DNA of 19,820 nt. It comes from Phanerochaete sordida. Lineage: Eukaryota > Basidiomycota > Agaricomycetes > Polyporales > Phanerochaetaceae. This document shows positions 18,958-19,820 of this stretch, piece after piece. Position numbers and translations under genes: made by a program. The stretch covers positions 1 to 19,820 of the forward strand of contig BPQB01000178.1 in the NCBI GenBank assembly GCA_019973155.2, read 5' to 3'. The notes below the pieces were generated by a model. The model worked only from the letters and a program-made list of their open reading frames with translations. It had not been told where the DNA came from and did no database searches. Numbering within the stretch: the stretch's first letter is position 1; each line of letters opens with the position of its first letter.

Positions 18958-19711
18958 GTGCTGGTGAGCATCAGAAGAAAAAGCAGGTGAAAGCAGGTGA
19001 AAGCAACAACAAAGAGATGGAAAGAAGTGACAAAGAGGTTGAAAAAGATGGAAAGCAGCAAAAAAGAGATGGAAAAAGGTAGAAGAATGTTGAAAGAGGC
19101 AAACAGTGGCGAAGAAGGTGGAAACAGGTGGAAGGTGGCAAAAGAAAAGATGGGAAGAAATGCAAAAGAAGGTGAAAGCAGGCAGAAAGAGGCAGACAGT
19201 GGTAAGGGCAGTGGAAAGAGGTGGAAAGAGTTGAAAAAAAGGAGCAGCAAAAAATGAGAAGTAGTGGAAGGAGACAAACACGGGGTAAAGAGAAGCGAAA
19301 AAGAATTGGAAACAGGTGTAGAGGGGCAGACAGTGGTGAGGAAGGTGGAAATAGGCAGAAGACAACAAAGAGGTGGAAAGAAGTGTAAAAGAAGGTGGAA
19401 GAAGGTGGAAGAAGGTGGACAGTGGTGAGGGCAGTGGAAAGAGGGTGAAAAAAGTGAAAAAAGAGTTGTAAGAGGTGAGGAGTAGTGGAAAGAGACAACA
19501 AAGAGGTGGGGAGAAGTGAAAAAGAGTTGGAAAGGGGTGTAGAGAGGCGGAAAGAAGTGAAAAAAAGGTAGAAAGGAGCAGAAGAGAGGTTGAAAGAGGT
19601 GGACAAGAGTGAGGAGAAGTGGTAACAGGGAGAAAAGAGGCGCAAAAGAGTGTGAAGAAGCAGAGAGAGACAAAAAAGAGGTGAGAAGGAGTGAAAGAGA
19701 GTTGTAAAGTA
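18958..19711 (+). repeat. Purine-rich subtelomeric repeat block
   Basis: The plus strand is almost only A and G with scattered T and few C, made of variants of GTGGAAAGAGGTGAAAAAG. A higher-order repeat of about 222 bp is visible: GACAGTGGTRAGGGCAGTGG recurs at 19195 and 19418, and AGTAGTGGAARGAGAC recurs at 19260 and 19481. A 9-bp GAAGGTGGA tandem lies at 19391-19419. The long minus-strand frame across this block (Phe, Ser, Leu and Pro only in quantity) follows from the base bias and is not a gene. Confidence 0.8.
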
Positions 19712-19820
19712 GTTTAGGGTTTTAGGGTTTTAGGGTTTTAGGGTTTTAGGGTTTTAGGGTTTTAGGGTTTTAGGGTTTTAGGGTTTTAGGGTTTTAGGGT
19801 TTTAGGGTTTTAGGGTTTTA
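19712..19820 (+). repeat. Telomeric repeat array, unit TTTTAGGG
   Basis: After one GTTTAGGG unit, the 8-mer TTTTAGGG repeats without visible error to the end of the window, about 13 copies. The G-rich strand reads 5' to 3' toward the edge, the orientation of a true right chromosome end. The array directly abuts the purine-rich repeat block. Confidence 0.96.

Noticed and set aside
18690..19673. 327-codon minus-strand frame rich in Phe, Ser, Leu and Pro
   Set aside because: The composition follows directly from the purine-rich plus strand. The region is repetitive and the other minus-strand frames are open as well.
1..19820. tRNA or rRNA genes
   Set aside because: I looked for TTCGA-type T-arm motifs with matching acceptor stems and saw none that fold convincingly. 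A covariance-model scan would be decisive.

Overview
This window is the end of a chromosome from a filamentous basidiomycete, most likely an agaricomycete. The evidence is the GC-rich DNA, genes split by many introns of about 47-75 nt with GTRNGT donors and NAG acceptors, agaricomycete-style F-box and GATA proteins, and a telomeric array at the right edge whose G-rich strand runs outward. The species cannot be named from the sequence alone.

Layout, left to right. Positions 1-3958 hold no recognisable gene. They contain an 11-bp TGAC/GTCA array at the left edge and a 539-bp transposon-like element (1890-2428). The element has 50-bp terminal inverted repeats, a 3-bp target-site duplication, and an interior built on a strict 12-bp lattice of GTTCC/GGAAC half-sites around a central 21-bp triplication. 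A GATA zinc-finger regulator lies on the minus strand (3959-5640, four exons). Then follow about 4.5 kb of GC-rich DNA with no supportable gene (5641-10152).

The right half is gene-dense: an F-box protein (minus, 10153-11508), the lariat debranching enzyme DBR1 (minus, 11945-13667), the ribosome assembly factor RPF2 (plus, 13901-15090), and the autophagy E1 enzyme ATG7 (plus, 15667-18198). DBR1 and RPF2 are divergent and share a 233-bp promoter gap. Both act in nuclear RNA metabolism: DBR1 opens intron lariats, which also frees intron-encoded snoRNAs, and RPF2 helps place the 5S RNP in the pre-60S ribosome. ATG7 activates Atg8 and Atg12. Its body is intact over ten downstream exons, but two stop codons lie in frame in the conserved N-terminal part.

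Past ATG7 the DNA becomes AT-richer and then almost purely purine on the plus strand, with nested imperfect tandem repeats. It ends in about 13 copies of TTTTAGGG. This 8-bp unit differs from the TTAGGG expected for basidiomycetes. The strongest candidates for something undescribed are the 12-bp-lattice element, the TTTTAGGG telomere and the disrupted 5' end of ATG7. Exon boundaries were read by eye from splice signals, reading phase and family conservation.
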